Shown here in pieces: positions 8,339 to 17,338 of a stretch of DNA of 64,000 nt. The stretch lies in contig NZ_JBFEGN010000003.1 in assembly GCF_047228825.1 (NCBI RefSeq), positions 1 to 64,000 of the forward strand, read 5' to 3'. The DNA is from Siminovitchia sp047228825. GTDB taxonomy: Bacteria > Bacillota > Bacilli > Bacillales > Bacillaceae_C. Both the position numbers and the translations under genes were made by a program. Every line of letters starts with the position of its first letter. Positions within the stretch are counted from its first letter, which is position 1. The notes below the pieces were generated by a model that had not been told where the DNA came from, did not search any database, and saw nothing but the letters and a program-made list of their open reading frames with translations.

Positions 8339-8962
8339 TTACGGCTTTGGAATTTTTAACGTTTGGCCAGCGCTGATTTCATTGCTGGATAACCCGTTTG
8401 CCTGTTTAATTCGGTCAACGCCTTGCTGCGAGCTGTAATATTTCATCGCAATTCTAAACAACGTTTCACCAGGCTGTACTTGGTGGTAAATGAAACCATC
8501 CTGCCCCTGTTCTGTATTTTCATTGTTTTTTTCAGGTGGAGCTTCCTCTTTTTGTTTCTCCTTTTTCACCTCTTCTTTTGGCTGAGATTTTCGTTTTGGG
8601 CCTTCATTGGAAGAAATTTTCTTTTGATGTGTAACATTCTCTTTTTTTTCTGTCTCTTGTTTCCGATCTTTTTCTTTTACATTGTTTTCATTTTCTTTTG
8701 GGGAGTTTGTTTCATCCGTTTCAAATAACACTTCTTCCCCGGAGCTTGAGTCTACACGTTCAGCATTCGGCTTGTCTCCAAGGTGAATGAACGACAATAT
8801 GGCAACGGGCAGCAACAGCAGCAGCAGCAAAAGGATAAGCGGAACCGATATTTTGGCATTGCTCTTATGCGCTGCTCTTTTTTTATATTTAGACCGGTGA
8901 TACTCGGCCCTTGAAGGCAGACTTTCTCTTTGAGCGCCCGATTCCTTTTGTTTATTGTTCAT
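8339..8962 (-). CDS. ypbE: LysM-domain membrane protein YpbE
   Basis: 207 residues. A basic N-terminus, one membrane segment (IPLILLLLLLLLPVAILSFI region) and a long Lys/Glu-rich low-complexity stretch are followed by a C-terminal LysM domain (YHQVQPGETLFRIAMKYY to AGQTLKIPKP). LysM domains bind peptidoglycan glycan, so the protein probably sits in the membrane with LysM on the wall side. I chose MNNKQK at 8962; the ATG at 8971 is too close to GGGG. The gene overlaps the end of ypbD. Confidence 0.85.
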   Translation of the reverse strand: MNNKQKESGAQRESLPSRAEYHRSKYKKRAAHKSNAKISVPLILLLLLLLLPVAILSFIHLGDKPNAERVDSSSGEEVLFETDETNSPKENENNVKEKDRKQETEKKENVTHQKKISSNEGPKRKSQPKEEVKKEKQKEEAPPEKNNENTEQGQDGFIYHQVQPGETLFRIAMKYYSSQQGVDRIKQANGLSSNEISAGQTLKIPKP

Positions 8963-9569
8963 ACCGATCATTAACCCCTTTTATACTTTCTTGAGCAAAT
9001 TTCTTTTTTATATATATTCCGAGTAAAAAGTCGATTGTAAAATGCATCGCCATTACAGGCAAAAGCTGATGTCCGGACCATTCATAAACGATCCCGATCC
9101 AAAAGCTCAACAAAATAATGTTTACGATTAAAAACCAATGTGCCCAATAGCGTACATGTATCAGGGCAAATATAATACTGGCAATGATGAGGCCAAACTT
9201 GGTTTGCAAGATTCCCCTGAATAATAGCTCTTCCGAAACCGCCACAATGAATGCAACAACGGCGATTTTCCAATAGGGCATTCCGGAAAATAATTTGGTA
9301 TTGATGCCGCCGTCATCATAATACTTGCCGGGTAAAATGCTCATTAAAATAAGATCAATAAGGACTACAGCCAAGCCATTGGCGGCCCCGAACATAACCT
9401 GCATGGCATTAAACCGAAAAAAAAAGTTCGGATCCCAAAAATCAACAAATAAAAATGTCCCGGCCAATAGGGCAATAAATAGTGAAATCATTTGTGTCAT
9501 ATACAGGTGGTACAAAAGCTCTTTCGCGCTCATTTGGCCAATAAGGTCTGCTTGTCTCTTCATTTTCAT
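8952..9569 (-). CDS. ypbD: CPBP-family intramembrane protease YpbD
   Basis: 205 residues with about six membrane segments. The CAAX-protease/bacteriocin-processing motifs are visible: EELLFRGIL (motif 1, EExxxR), FALIHVRYW (motif 2) and a third His/Asp in MAMHFTIDFLLG. The substrate is unknown. In B. subtilis recQ and ypbB follow towards fer; here they are missing and fer comes next. Confidence 0.88.
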   Translation of the reverse strand: MKMKRQADLIGQMSAKELLYHLYMTQMISLFIALLAGTFLFVDFWDPNFFFRFNAMQVMFGAANGLAVVLIDLILMSILPGKYYDDGGINTKLFSGMPYWKIAVVAFIVAVSEELLFRGILQTKFGLIIASIIFALIHVRYWAHWFLIVNIILLSFWIGIVYEWSGHQLLPVMAMHFTIDFLLGIYIKKKFAQESIKGVNDRYEQ

Positions 9570-9837
9570 GAAAGTCCACTCTTTAGAATGATTATTTCAA
9601 GCACATAATGCACATGAACAAATGATGAACTTTATATCATTATCCATTCAACAATATTCTATCATGAAACCAACTTTTCGACTATGTTCTCCCGCTTCCT
9701 CCACCGTTAAAAAAATTTCGCCAATGATCTTTCATACGTTTTTTATTGTTGAAATGTCCATGGAGGAGCATTAATATATATTCAGTGGTGAAAATATTAT
9801 GATTCACGTGCCCTTGAATCATATGGAGGTTTTATTT

Positions 9838-10086
9838 GTGCCGAAGTTTACAATCGTTGACCAGGATACTTGCATAGCGTGCGGCGCATGCGGAGCGGCT
9901 GCACCTGACATATATGACTATGACGATGAAGGGCTTGCTTACGTCGTCCTTGATCATAATCAAGGTACAGAGGAGGTTCCCGAGATACTGGAAGATGACA
10001 TGATGGACGCGTTCGAGGGCTGTCCGACCGATTCAATAAAAGTTGCCGACGAACCGTTCAATGGCGATCCCTTAAAGTTTGAATAA
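9838..10086 (+). CDS. fer: [4Fe-4S] ferredoxin
   Basis: 82 residues, nearly identical in layout to B. subtilis Fer. The cluster ligands are in CIACGACGAAAPD near the N-terminus and in FEGCPTDS near the C-terminus. The protein is highly acidic. It carries electrons, for example to cytochrome P450 and desaturase partners. The GTG start at 9838 follows TATGGAGG by 7 bases; the longer frame from 9799 adds residues absent from the family. Confidence 0.95.
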   Translation: MPKFTIVDQDTCIACGACGAAAPDIYDYDDEGLAYVVLDHNQGTEEVPEILEDDMMDAFEGCPTDSIKVADEPFNGDPLKFE

Positions 10087-10133
10087 AGCGCCTGCCCGGC
10101 GCCGGGGACTGAAACGGGCAACCTGGAAAAACC

Positions 10134-10158
10134 AAAAAGCGCCGAAACGGCGCTTTTT
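10134..10158. terminator. bidirectional terminator between fer and ribU
   Basis: AAAAAGCGCCG (10134-10144) and CGGCGCTTTTT (10148-10158) form an 11-bp stem with a 3-base loop. It serves the convergent genes fer and ribU. Confidence 0.85.
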
Positions 10159-10168
10159 CTTTTGTTGG

Positions 10169-10750
10169 TTATGCGTTTTTATAAACAGCCTGCTTTTCGA
10201 TCCAGTTTCGCATTCGTGTATAAATTAATAAGAAAATCACTGTCACAATCAGGCCTTTGATCATATTAAACGGCAAGATGGCTGCCACAACCAATTGCCT
10301 TAAAGCAGAAGTTGACATTGGGTCCCATCCAAGCAAAATAATGTAGGCAGGCAATATTGCGACATAGTTTAAAATGCTCATAAAAACTGACATGAAGATC
10401 GTTCCGGCAACCAGTGAAACGGCAAGGCCCCAATTTTTATTCAGCTTTTTAAAAACAAAGTAAGTCGGAAGAACAAAAACGATTCCTGCAATAAAATTGG
10501 CAAAATTTCCAATCGGAATACCGGCTTCGCTGCCAATCATCAGGTAATCAATGAAGTTTTTGATCAATTCCACCAATACAGCAGCCAGCGGACCATACAT
10601 CAAACCAGCGATTAACGCAGGAATATCGCTAAAATCCACCGTCAAATATGCCGGAAACGGCGGAATTGGAAATTTGATGAGCATCAATACAAATGATAAA
10701 CTGCTCAGCATTCCGATGGCTACAAATGATTTCGTATTCAATTTTCTCAA
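10169..10750 (-). CDS. ribU: riboflavin ECF transporter substrate-binding subunit RibU
   Basis: 193 residues with five or six membrane segments. It is the S component that binds riboflavin and works with the shared energy-coupling module (EcfA/A'/T, encoded elsewhere). The segment MLIKFPIPPFPAYLTVDFSD and the stretch FADIPALIAG-like GPLAAVLVELIKNF are typical. The TTG start at 10750 follows GGAGAGAGG. Regulation is clear: an FMN riboswitch and terminator lie upstream. Confidence 0.93.
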   Translation of the reverse strand: MRKLNTKSFVAIGMLSSLSFVLMLIKFPIPPFPAYLTVDFSDIPALIAGLMYGPLAAVLVELIKNFIDYLMIGSEAGIPIGNFANFIAGIVFVLPTYFVFKKLNKNWGLAVSLVAGTIFMSVFMSILNYVAILPAYIILLGWDPMSTSALRQLVVAAILPFNMIKGLIVTVIFLLIYTRMRNWIEKQAVYKNA

Positions 10751-10812
10751 AATCCTCTCTCCTTTTGAGATTCATCCCATGTCGAAGAAAGGTTTGCCCC
10801 AAATCTGCCAAA

Positions 10813-10841
10813 TAAAAACCCCCAAAGATTGACTTTGAGGG
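10813..10841 (-). terminator. riboswitch-controlled terminator upstream of ribU
   Basis: On the minus strand CCCTCAAAG, a 5-base loop and CTTTGGGGG are followed by TTTTTATTT. It lies between the FMN aptamer and the ribU start and is the likely off-switch. Confidence 0.85.
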
Positions 10842-10903
10842 AGAATTATCGGCATGCTCGAATAAGCGTCCAAAACCTGCATTTTGAACGCACGGCAACC
10901 TCC

Positions 10904-11033
10904 ATCTTCTCCCATCCAGACTTTACTGTCGGCTTTGGATTCACACCAAATCCTGCCCCAAAAGAGGCTCGCGGGCTTAGAAGCTCTGACGCTTCATCAC
11001 CGCCGGTCGGGAATTTCACCACGCCCCGAAGAT
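10904..11033 (-). ncRNA. FMN riboswitch (RFN element)
   Basis: The minus strand shows the conserved RFN blocks in order: ATCTTCGGGGC, AATTCCCGACCGGCGGT, AGCCCGCGAG, GCAGGATTTGGTG, GAATCCAAAGCCGACAGT and AAAGTCTGGATGGGAGAAGAT split over the closing stem. The closing helix ATCTTCGG/GGAGAAGAT is intact. It binds FMN and, with the downstream terminator, turns ribU off when flavin is plentiful. Confidence 0.96.
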
Positions 11034-11058
11034 GAATCGTATGTTGTTATTTGTTGTC

Positions 11059-11087
11059 ATTATACAATAAAAAACTTCATATGTGAA
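11059..11087 (-). promoter_or_regulatory. sigma-A promoter of the ribU transcript
   Basis: TTCACA (11087-11082) and TATAAT (11064-11059) on the minus strand are separated by 17 bases. The start of the FMN aptamer lies about 25 bases downstream. Confidence 0.7.
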
Positions 11088-11252
11088 TAGAAAAGCTTGA
11101 GAAAGTGAAATCCTGGCCGGAAACCGGGGAATACGATCCAGACCGATTGCATCCAGTGATGTTACCCATGAAACAAGAATTAGCGCCATTATTCAACAGA
11201 AAATCCCGCTTTAACGGGCAGTAATAAGATCCTGCTTCATGAATTCGGTCAC

Positions 11253-13028
11253 TTATTCAGCTGCCGGCAGGAAAATGGTAAAGGTTGTGCCTTCATCAAG
11301 CTTGCTTTCAACCGTCATCGTGCCATTATGGGCGTCTATGATATTTTTGGCAATGGCAAGCCCGAGGCCTGTTCCGGCCTTCCCTCTTGTCCTGGCTTTA
11401 TCAGCTTTATAAAATCTCTCAAAAACAAAAGGAAGATCCTCTTCGGGAATGCCGGTTCCATCATCTTGCACCGTAATCATCAGGCCATTATCGACAGTTG
11501 CCTGGCTAACCTTTATCTTTCCGCCTTCATGTGTATGCCTGATGGCATTATCAATCAGATTGGTCAATACTTGTTCAATGCGGTCAGAATCAAGTGAAAA
11601 ATAGACGTTTTCTTCGACGCTGCTTTTGAGTTCAATGTTGTTTTCCCGCGCTATTGCCTGAAATTTGGCTGTAATTCTTTGGACAAACTTCCCCGCATCC
11701 ACTTTTTCATAATGAAGGGTAATATGGCCCGCTTCCATCCTTGCCAAGTCAAGCAGTTCATTGACGAGCCTGCCGATTCTGAGCGATTCGTCATATATGA
11801 TTTTGATGATTTCCTGTTTTTCTTCTTCCGATCCCGCTATGTCATCAATGATGGCTTCACTGTAGCCTTGGAGCATGGCAATCGGTGTCCGGAGCTCATG
11901 GGAAACATTGGCCACAAAATCGATCCGCAATTTATCCAGCCGCCTCTCTTCTGTCATGTCACGAATGACAGCTACAGCCCCCCGCACACTTTTTTGATCA
12001 TGGTTGTATAATGGGCTTACAATAACGACGTAATATCTGCCCTGTACAGAAAGCTCCCCGGTTTGTTCCGTTTCATCCGCAATTGCTTTTTCCAGAAGCG
12101 CAGCCAGTTCAGCAGGAATGGGATGTTCAGTTTCCGCTTCACCATAAGGCCATAAATGCAAAAACCGTTCGGCCGGGGGATTGGTAATCAGAATCGTACC
12201 GTCGCGGCTGAATGTCATGACGCCGTCCGCCATGCTGCTCAATATGTTCGTGAGCTGCTCTTTCTCCTGGCGGAGCACGTTCATGTTAAACTTCAGCCGT
12301 TTGCCCATCTGATTAAATGCAACGGCAAGCTCGCCAATTTCATCATGGGTCAAAAAAGGAACACGTGTATCAAAGTTTCCTTTTGAAAGCTCAAAGGCGG
12401 CCTCTCTCATTTTTCTTAAAGGAGCGGTAATGCGTGTTGACAAAAAGAAGGCAAACACGGTTGTCAGCACGATGGCAATTCCGGCTGCAAGCAAAATGAG
12501 ATTCGCGGTTTGTTTTGTCGTTTCCTTCAATACGCCGAGAGACTGATAAATGAAAATGGCCCCGTTTTCACCTTTATTCAGACTGAGCGGCACTCCGGCT
12601 ATAATGTAGTTTTTAAATCGGCCGCCGGTCTCCTCAAGTTCAGTGATGGACAACTCTTTTTGTATGACTTCCCTTTCGGTAAACACTTTTTTCAATTCCT
12701 TATCCTCAATAAAAACGTGCGCCGGTATTTTATTGCCTTCTTGTATGTTTGGGGAGTACAAAAATCTGTCTTTATCATACGCAATGGCAACGCCAACAGG
12801 GTCATCCACAATCTCGAAGACAATTTCTTCTCCAAGCCCGTCATCCCGATGGGCTTCTATAATACCGGATATTTTCTTGGCGGAATCCGATAAATCCTGT
12901 TCAATTTCATTTACATGATACTTTTCAAAAAATTGGATCAGCAAAATCGTTAAAATGATCAGTACAAAGGAAACCAGCAGCAGAATGGTCATCCAAAGCT
13001 TGCCGACTACGCTATGCCAAAGCCTCAT
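11253..13028 (-). CDS. resE: sensor histidine kinase ResE
   Basis: 591 residues. Order: membrane helix 1 (about 10-32), an extracytoplasmic domain (about 33-175), membrane helix 2 (about 178-200), HAMP, a PAS domain (around 255-360), then HisKA with the H-box VANVSHELRTPI and a HATPase with the N (LTNLIDNAIRH), G1 (DDGTGIP) and G2 (GTGLGLAIAK) boxes. With ResD it controls respiration genes when oxygen is low or nitric oxide is present. It overlaps resD by 4 bases (ATGA). A weak 4-bp hairpin with T-run at 11204-11220 may end the unit. Confidence 0.95.
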   Translation of the reverse strand: MRLWHSVVGKLWMTILLLVSFVLIILTILLIQFFEKYHVNEIEQDLSDSAKKISGIIEAHRDDGLGEEIVFEIVDDPVGVAIAYDKDRFLYSPNIQEGNKIPAHVFIEDKELKKVFTEREVIQKELSITELEETGGRFKNYIIAGVPLSLNKGENGAIFIYQSLGVLKETTKQTANLILLAAGIAIVLTTVFAFFLSTRITAPLRKMREAAFELSKGNFDTRVPFLTHDEIGELAVAFNQMGKRLKFNMNVLRQEKEQLTNILSSMADGVMTFSRDGTILITNPPAERFLHLWPYGEAETEHPIPAELAALLEKAIADETEQTGELSVQGRYYVVIVSPLYNHDQKSVRGAVAVIRDMTEERRLDKLRIDFVANVSHELRTPIAMLQGYSEAIIDDIAGSEEEKQEIIKIIYDESLRIGRLVNELLDLARMEAGHITLHYEKVDAGKFVQRITAKFQAIARENNIELKSSVEENVYFSLDSDRIEQVLTNLIDNAIRHTHEGGKIKVSQATVDNGLMITVQDDGTGIPEEDLPFVFERFYKADKARTRGKAGTGLGLAIAKNIIDAHNGTMTVESKLDEGTTFTIFLPAAE

Positions 13029-13741
13029 TCATTTCCTGCCTCAAATTTGTATCCCACTCCCCAAACGGTTACAATCATTCCTGCTGCTTTTTCTGATACG
13101 CGATTCAATTTTTCCCGAAGTCTTTTAATGTGGGTGTCAACCGTCCTTAAATCGCCAAAAAATTCATATTGCCATACTTCTTTCAGCAAATGCTCCCGAT
13201 CAAAAACTTTATCCGGGGATTTCGCCAGGAAGTGAAGGAGTTCATACTCCTTGGGAGTCAAATTCACTTCTTTTCCGTCAGCCGTAACCCGGTGGGCATC
13301 ATGGTCGATGGACAAATGCGGATAAACAATAATATCCCGTGCAGTCGGATCCGTTTGCAGGAAGCTGGTCTGTGAAGACCTTCTCAATACGGCTTTGACG
13401 CGCAAAACCACTTCCCGCGGGCTGAACGGCTTGACAATATAGTCGTCCGCCCCAACCTCAAAACCTTGAACCCGGTTTGCCTCTTCTCCTTTGGCCGTCA
13501 GCATGATAATCGGTGTTGCTTTTTCTTCACGCAGTTCTTTACAAACTTCAATCCCGTCTTTTTTCGGCATCATTAAATCGAGAAGGATGCAATCGTAGTC
13601 TTGGCTGATTGCTTTTTCCAACGCTTCTTCACCGTCGGCCGCCTCTTCAATCAAATAATTCTCCCGCTCCAAATACATTTTCAGCAGCCTTCTGATCCGA
13701 TCTTCATCGTCGACGACCAATATTTTTATGTCCCTTTCCAT
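13025..13741 (-). CDS. resD: response regulator ResD
   Basis: 238 residues of the OmpR/PhoB type. The receiver domain has the acidic pair in VVDDEDRIRRLL, the phosphorylation Asp in CILLDLMMP, and Lys in IVKPFSP. The C-terminal winged helix ends with LRTVDTHIKRLREKL and GVGYKFE. The start MERDIKIL at 13741 follows GGGGGGATTAGG. ResD activates resABC, ctaA and anaerobic genes in B. subtilis. Confidence 0.95.
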   Translation of the reverse strand: MERDIKILVVDDEDRIRRLLKMYLERENYLIEEAADGEEALEKAISQDYDCILLDLMMPKKDGIEVCKELREEKATPIIMLTAKGEEANRVQGFEVGADDYIVKPFSPREVVLRVKAVLRRSSQTSFLQTDPTARDIIVYPHLSIDHDAHRVTADGKEVNLTPKEYELLHFLAKSPDKVFDREHLLKEVWQYEFFGDLRTVDTHIKRLREKLNRVSEKAAGMIVTVWGVGYKFEAGNE

Positions 13742-13789
13742 CCTAATCCCCCCAAGCAATATAGTCTAGTCCTACTCCTATTGTATTCG

Positions 13790-13822
13790 AAAAAGACCCG
13801 CACTGAAAGCAGCGGGCTTTTT
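13790..13822 (-). terminator. terminator between resC and resD
   Basis: AAAAAGACCCGC and GCGGGCTTTTT pair across a 10-base loop. It lies 23 bases beyond the resC stop, separating resABC transcription from resDE, although some read-through is known in B. subtilis. Confidence 0.75.
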
Positions 13823-13844
13823 CAAGATGGACATCCAAACCGGG

Positions 13845-15038
13845 CTATGCATAGGAATGCAAGCCGGCTATAATCAGGTTAACAAATACGAGATTGAAAA
13901 TGATGATGGCTACGCCTATAACGGCGAGCCAGGCTGAACGTTCTCCGTGCCATCCCCTTGATAAACGCAAATGGAGGAAAGCAGCGTAAAACAGGAACGT
14001 AATAAGCGCCCACACTTCTTTCGGGTCCCATCCCCAAAATCGGGACCAGGCAATCTGGGCCCAGATCATGGCAAAGATTAAACCGCCAAGGGTGAAAACC
14101 GGAAATCCGATCAAAACAGAGCGATAGCCAATTTCATCCACAAGGTCCAAATTAACCTTTTTCACAAGCGGCCTAAGGAGCATGCTGATCCGCTTCCGGA
14201 AGATCAGGCGCAGCAGCCCGTACAATATTGTGCCAAATAGTATGGTCCATAAAACGGTATTCAGTTTTTTTGCATTAATGATTGCCGGCATTTCAATGAC
14301 AGGATTGAAGCGTCCCTCTGTCAGCAGCTCGCCTTCATGGGGACCGACAAGTGCCGGAAGCTGGTAGGATACCTCTTTTGCTGCACCGTTTTTATCCACC
14401 CAGGAAAAATCCGCTTTATAGTGGGCTATTGAAAATGCCGATGAGATGACAATAAATGCAATGGTTGCGACAAGGCAGTACATAATCGCTTCCAGCCAAA
14501 ATGATCTTTTATCTTTCACCGAAGGGTCAACCGCTTTTAATAAATAAATGATTCCTGCCACAAAGCTGACGGATAAGATGGCCTGTCCTGCCGCTACAGT
14601 GGTGACATGGATATGAAGCCAATCACTTTTCAGCGACGGGATAAGCGGGCTGATTTCCCTGGGAAACATGCTGGCAAATGCGATTAATATCATTGCAACA
14701 GGCAAAGCGAATAATCCAAGCACATTCAGGCGATAGATAAAATAAATGAGAATAAAGGCCCCAACTAGCATCATCCCAAAAAAGGTGGTAAATTCAAACA
14801 TATTACTGACAGGAGCGTGCCCCGCTGCAATCCAGCGGGTAACAAAATAACCAAGCTGAGCGGCAAAACCGATTACAGCTGCTGTAATGCCCAGCTTGGA
14901 CCAACGGTTGGGTCCTTTTTCCTTTTCCCTGCCCCTTTTGTCACGGATTGCCCCGCTGAACAGAAATGTTCCGACGAGATAAAGAATAAAGGAAGCATAT
15001 AATAAATTACTGCTTAATTGTGCCAGATTCTGCATCAT
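13845..15038 (-). CDS. resC: cytochrome c maturation protein ResC (CcsA type)
   Basis: 397 residues with about eight membrane segments. It carries the heme-handling tryptophan-rich motif WGWDPKEVWALITFLFYA typical of CcsA/ResC. Together with ResB it moves heme across the membrane and attaches it to apocytochrome c. The gene overlaps resB by 32 bases. Confidence 0.95.
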   Translation of the reverse strand: MMQNLAQLSSNLLYASFILYLVGTFLFSGAIRDKRGREKEKGPNRWSKLGITAAVIGFAAQLGYFVTRWIAAGHAPVSNMFEFTTFFGMMLVGAFILIYFIYRLNVLGLFALPVAMILIAFASMFPREISPLIPSLKSDWLHIHVTTVAAGQAILSVSFVAGIIYLLKAVDPSVKDKRSFWLEAIMYCLVATIAFIVISSAFSIAHYKADFSWVDKNGAAKEVSYQLPALVGPHEGELLTEGRFNPVIEMPAIINAKKLNTVLWTILFGTILYGLLRLIFRKRISMLLRPLVKKVNLDLVDEIGYRSVLIGFPVFTLGGLIFAMIWAQIAWSRFWGWDPKEVWALITFLFYAAFLHLRLSRGWHGERSAWLAVIGVAIIIFNLVFVNLIIAGLHSYA

Positions 15039-16680
15039 TATTCCTACTTTCTTTACCTTTAATTTCTTTTTGAGACTGATCTATTGGTTCAGGAATACTT
15101 GTGCCTTCAACAACTCCGGCAATTTCACGACTCAAACTATGCCAATTTTTGTTTGTATGGCCGGCAATAAGCAGTTCGCCGTTTTTTTGTTGCAGCCAAA
15201 TACGCCGGTGGTTCCAATAGGAACCCTGGATGACCCCGATCATGAAAATGGCTCCCCCGACAGCCAGAATCCACAGCGTTAAATCCTTTCGGACAGTCAG
15301 GCCTGTCGCATTTCTCGTTCCAATATCCTTGAACGCCATTTTATACTCCGTTTCGCCAAGCGGTTCCACAGTTTGTCTAATGGCCGTAAAACTCACTTCT
15401 CCGTCCGGATGCTCGGGTGAAATCATATTAAATAAAAATGCAGGGTTATTCGGGACAGGTGACTTCGTCTGCGGTTCGCCATTTTTCGCAAAACCGGAAA
15501 AATCCGGGTAATAACCCAAAAGCTCTACTTTATAGCCATTTTTCAAATCGTAGCTCGTTTTCGGATCAAACAAATCAATGGTTACTTTGCCATGCTCCGT
15601 TTCTGTTTTCTTGTCTATTAAAGAAAAAGTCATTGTCTTAAATTCATCCTGTTTGAAATTGACTTGGTATAAGGCGAAATGGTCAAATTTCAGCGGCTCA
15701 TTTACGCGAATCTCGGCATCGGTTACTTTAACCAGGTTTTCGTCGGAGCCTACCGCTTTTTCTTGGTCCCTTTTGTAAAGAACTACATCGGACTGGAACT
15801 TCTTCACTACGGAACCGGCCCTTTCAAGGGCGGCGCCGAAAACTTCTTTGTCCTTTTCCTTGTTATAAAACTCTACCGTAGATTTTTTGTTTTCCAAAAC
15901 GTATTCATTATTTGTTCCCGGGATCGTTTTTTTCTCCCCTTCACGCAGCCACAGCTCCTCGTCCACATACATGCCCGGGACGAACCGCAGCATGCCGCCG
16001 ATCAGGAAAATGATCAGGCCGATATGATTGACATACGGGCCCCACCGAGAAAATCTCCCTTTTTCAGCAAGTATATTGCCGTCTTTTTCCCTAATGTTAT
16101 ATCTTTTTTCTTTTAGCCTTTTTTTAAACGTTTGAATTTCTTCTTCCGGAACCGTTCCTTCGTAACGGCTGAACAATCGCTGCCTTTTTAAAAAACCTTC
16201 GTGCCGGTCAACCCGCTGGTTTTTTAATGCCCGATGCAAAGGAACAACCCGGTCAAGGCTGCAAATAACAAGCGAAACGCCGATTGAGGCAATTAATAGC
16301 AGGTACCACCAGGAGCTGTATAAGTCGTGAAAACCAAGAGCGTAATAAATCGTTCCGAAGATTCCGTACTCGCTTGAATAATATTCGGCAGGGTCGGCAT
16401 TCGGCGGTATGTACATCGCCTGCGGAAAGATCGTTCCCAGCGCGGAAGCAATCAGTGTGATGACAATAAGCCATACGCCCACCTTGACAGACGAGAAAAA
16501 ATTCCATACTTTGTCAATCAGCGTTTTATTGTATGTTTGGGACCTTCTGGCGCTGCCCTCATAACGCATATCGTGCAAGTGTTCTTTTTTGGCTTCATCG
16601 GTCAGTGCCCGCCCGCAGGCTTCACAAAGGACCGTTCCCTGCGGATTGACGTGGCCGCAAACACATTTGACATCATTCAT
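15007..16680 (-). CDS. resB: cytochrome c maturation protein ResB
   Basis: 557 residues. The N-terminus has a zinc-ribbon-like motif (CVCGHVNPQGTVLCEACG). Four membrane segments follow, with a large extracytoplasmic domain between the third and fourth. It pairs with ResC in system II heme attachment. It lies 15 bases downstream of resA and overlaps resC. Confidence 0.94.
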   Translation of the reverse strand: MNDVKCVCGHVNPQGTVLCEACGRALTDEAKKEHLHDMRYEGSARRSQTYNKTLIDKVWNFFSSVKVGVWLIVITLIASALGTIFPQAMYIPPNADPAEYYSSEYGIFGTIYYALGFHDLYSSWWYLLLIASIGVSLVICSLDRVVPLHRALKNQRVDRHEGFLKRQRLFSRYEGTVPEEEIQTFKKRLKEKRYNIREKDGNILAEKGRFSRWGPYVNHIGLIIFLIGGMLRFVPGMYVDEELWLREGEKKTIPGTNNEYVLENKKSTVEFYNKEKDKEVFGAALERAGSVVKKFQSDVVLYKRDQEKAVGSDENLVKVTDAEIRVNEPLKFDHFALYQVNFKQDEFKTMTFSLIDKKTETEHGKVTIDLFDPKTSYDLKNGYKVELLGYYPDFSGFAKNGEPQTKSPVPNNPAFLFNMISPEHPDGEVSFTAIRQTVEPLGETEYKMAFKDIGTRNATGLTVRKDLTLWILAVGGAIFMIGVIQGSYWNHRRIWLQQKNGELLIAGHTNKNWHSLSREIAGVVEGTSIPEPIDQSQKEIKGKESRNNDAESGTIKQ

Positions 16681-16695
16681 AAAAAACTGCTCCCC

Positions 16696-17223
16696 TTACG
16701 GTTTAATACTCTCCAGCATCGCCTGTATATTGGCTTCCGTCTGTTCTCCCTCTACCACCTTAATGACATTCCCTTCCGGATCAATTAAAAACGTTGCGGG
16801 CAAATTATACACTCCGTACATATTCATGACATCTTTATTTTTGTCGTCCAAAATGGGGAAATCCAAGTCATGCTTTTCCACAAACCGTTTGATCGAAAAT
16901 TCCGGCTCACCGACATTGACGGCCAAAATCTCAACGCCTTGATCCTTGTAATGCTTGTATTGGCTATTCATATAGGGCATTTCCCGTTCGCACGGCTTGC
17001 AATAGGTTCCCCAAAAGTTTAAGAACACGCCTTTCCCTTTTAATTCGGACAGTTGGTGCCGTTCCCCGCCAAGATCCGACAAAACAAAATCAGGAGCTTC
17101 ATCGCCGACCGATACTTTTGAGCGCGCTTCTTTCGTAAAGTTGGCGTAAAGTGTATATGCAATTGCTCCGGTCATGATAACAAGGATGATTGTCCGAATG
17201 ACCAGCCGGTTTTTTTTAGACAT
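16696..17223 (-). CDS. resA: thiol-disulfide oxidoreductase ResA
   Basis: 175 residues. One N-terminal membrane anchor (about 8-26) is followed by a thioredoxin fold outside the membrane. It reduces the haem-binding cysteines of apocytochrome c. The active site is WGTYCKPCE; B. subtilis has a CEPC, so the Glu between the cysteines is Lys here. The cis-Pro loop reads NLPATF. I chose MSKKNRLV at 17223, downstream of AAGGAGG (12-base spacing); the longer frame to 17268 lacks a better signal. Confidence 0.93.
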   Translation of the reverse strand: MSKKNRLVIRTIILVIMTGAIAYTLYANFTKEARSKVSVGDEAPDFVLSDLGGERHQLSELKGKGVFLNFWGTYCKPCEREMPYMNSQYKHYKDQGVEILAVNVGEPEFSIKRFVEKHDLDFPILDDKNKDVMNMYGVYNLPATFLIDPEGNVIKVVEGEQTEANIQAMLESIKP

Positions 17224-17338
17224 GACAGAGCATGACCTCCTTATTAAGACGCGAATATCCGTTTCCATTATAACACTTTCTGCATGAAACCATTGCGGTG
17301 GTTATGAAGGTTATGTGAAAACTTGGCCATTGTCTCCA

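Noticed and set aside
9570..9837. Remnants of recQ or ypbB between ypbD and fer
   Set aside because: Both genes lie there in B. subtilis, but I found no trace of either in this 268-base gap.
10829..11090. Open frames across the region upstream of ribU
   Set aside because: The sequence is the FMN riboswitch and its terminator, which explain its conservation.
15679..16116. 145-codon frame antisense to resB
   Set aside because: resB is clearly the coding strand; the antisense product has no family features.
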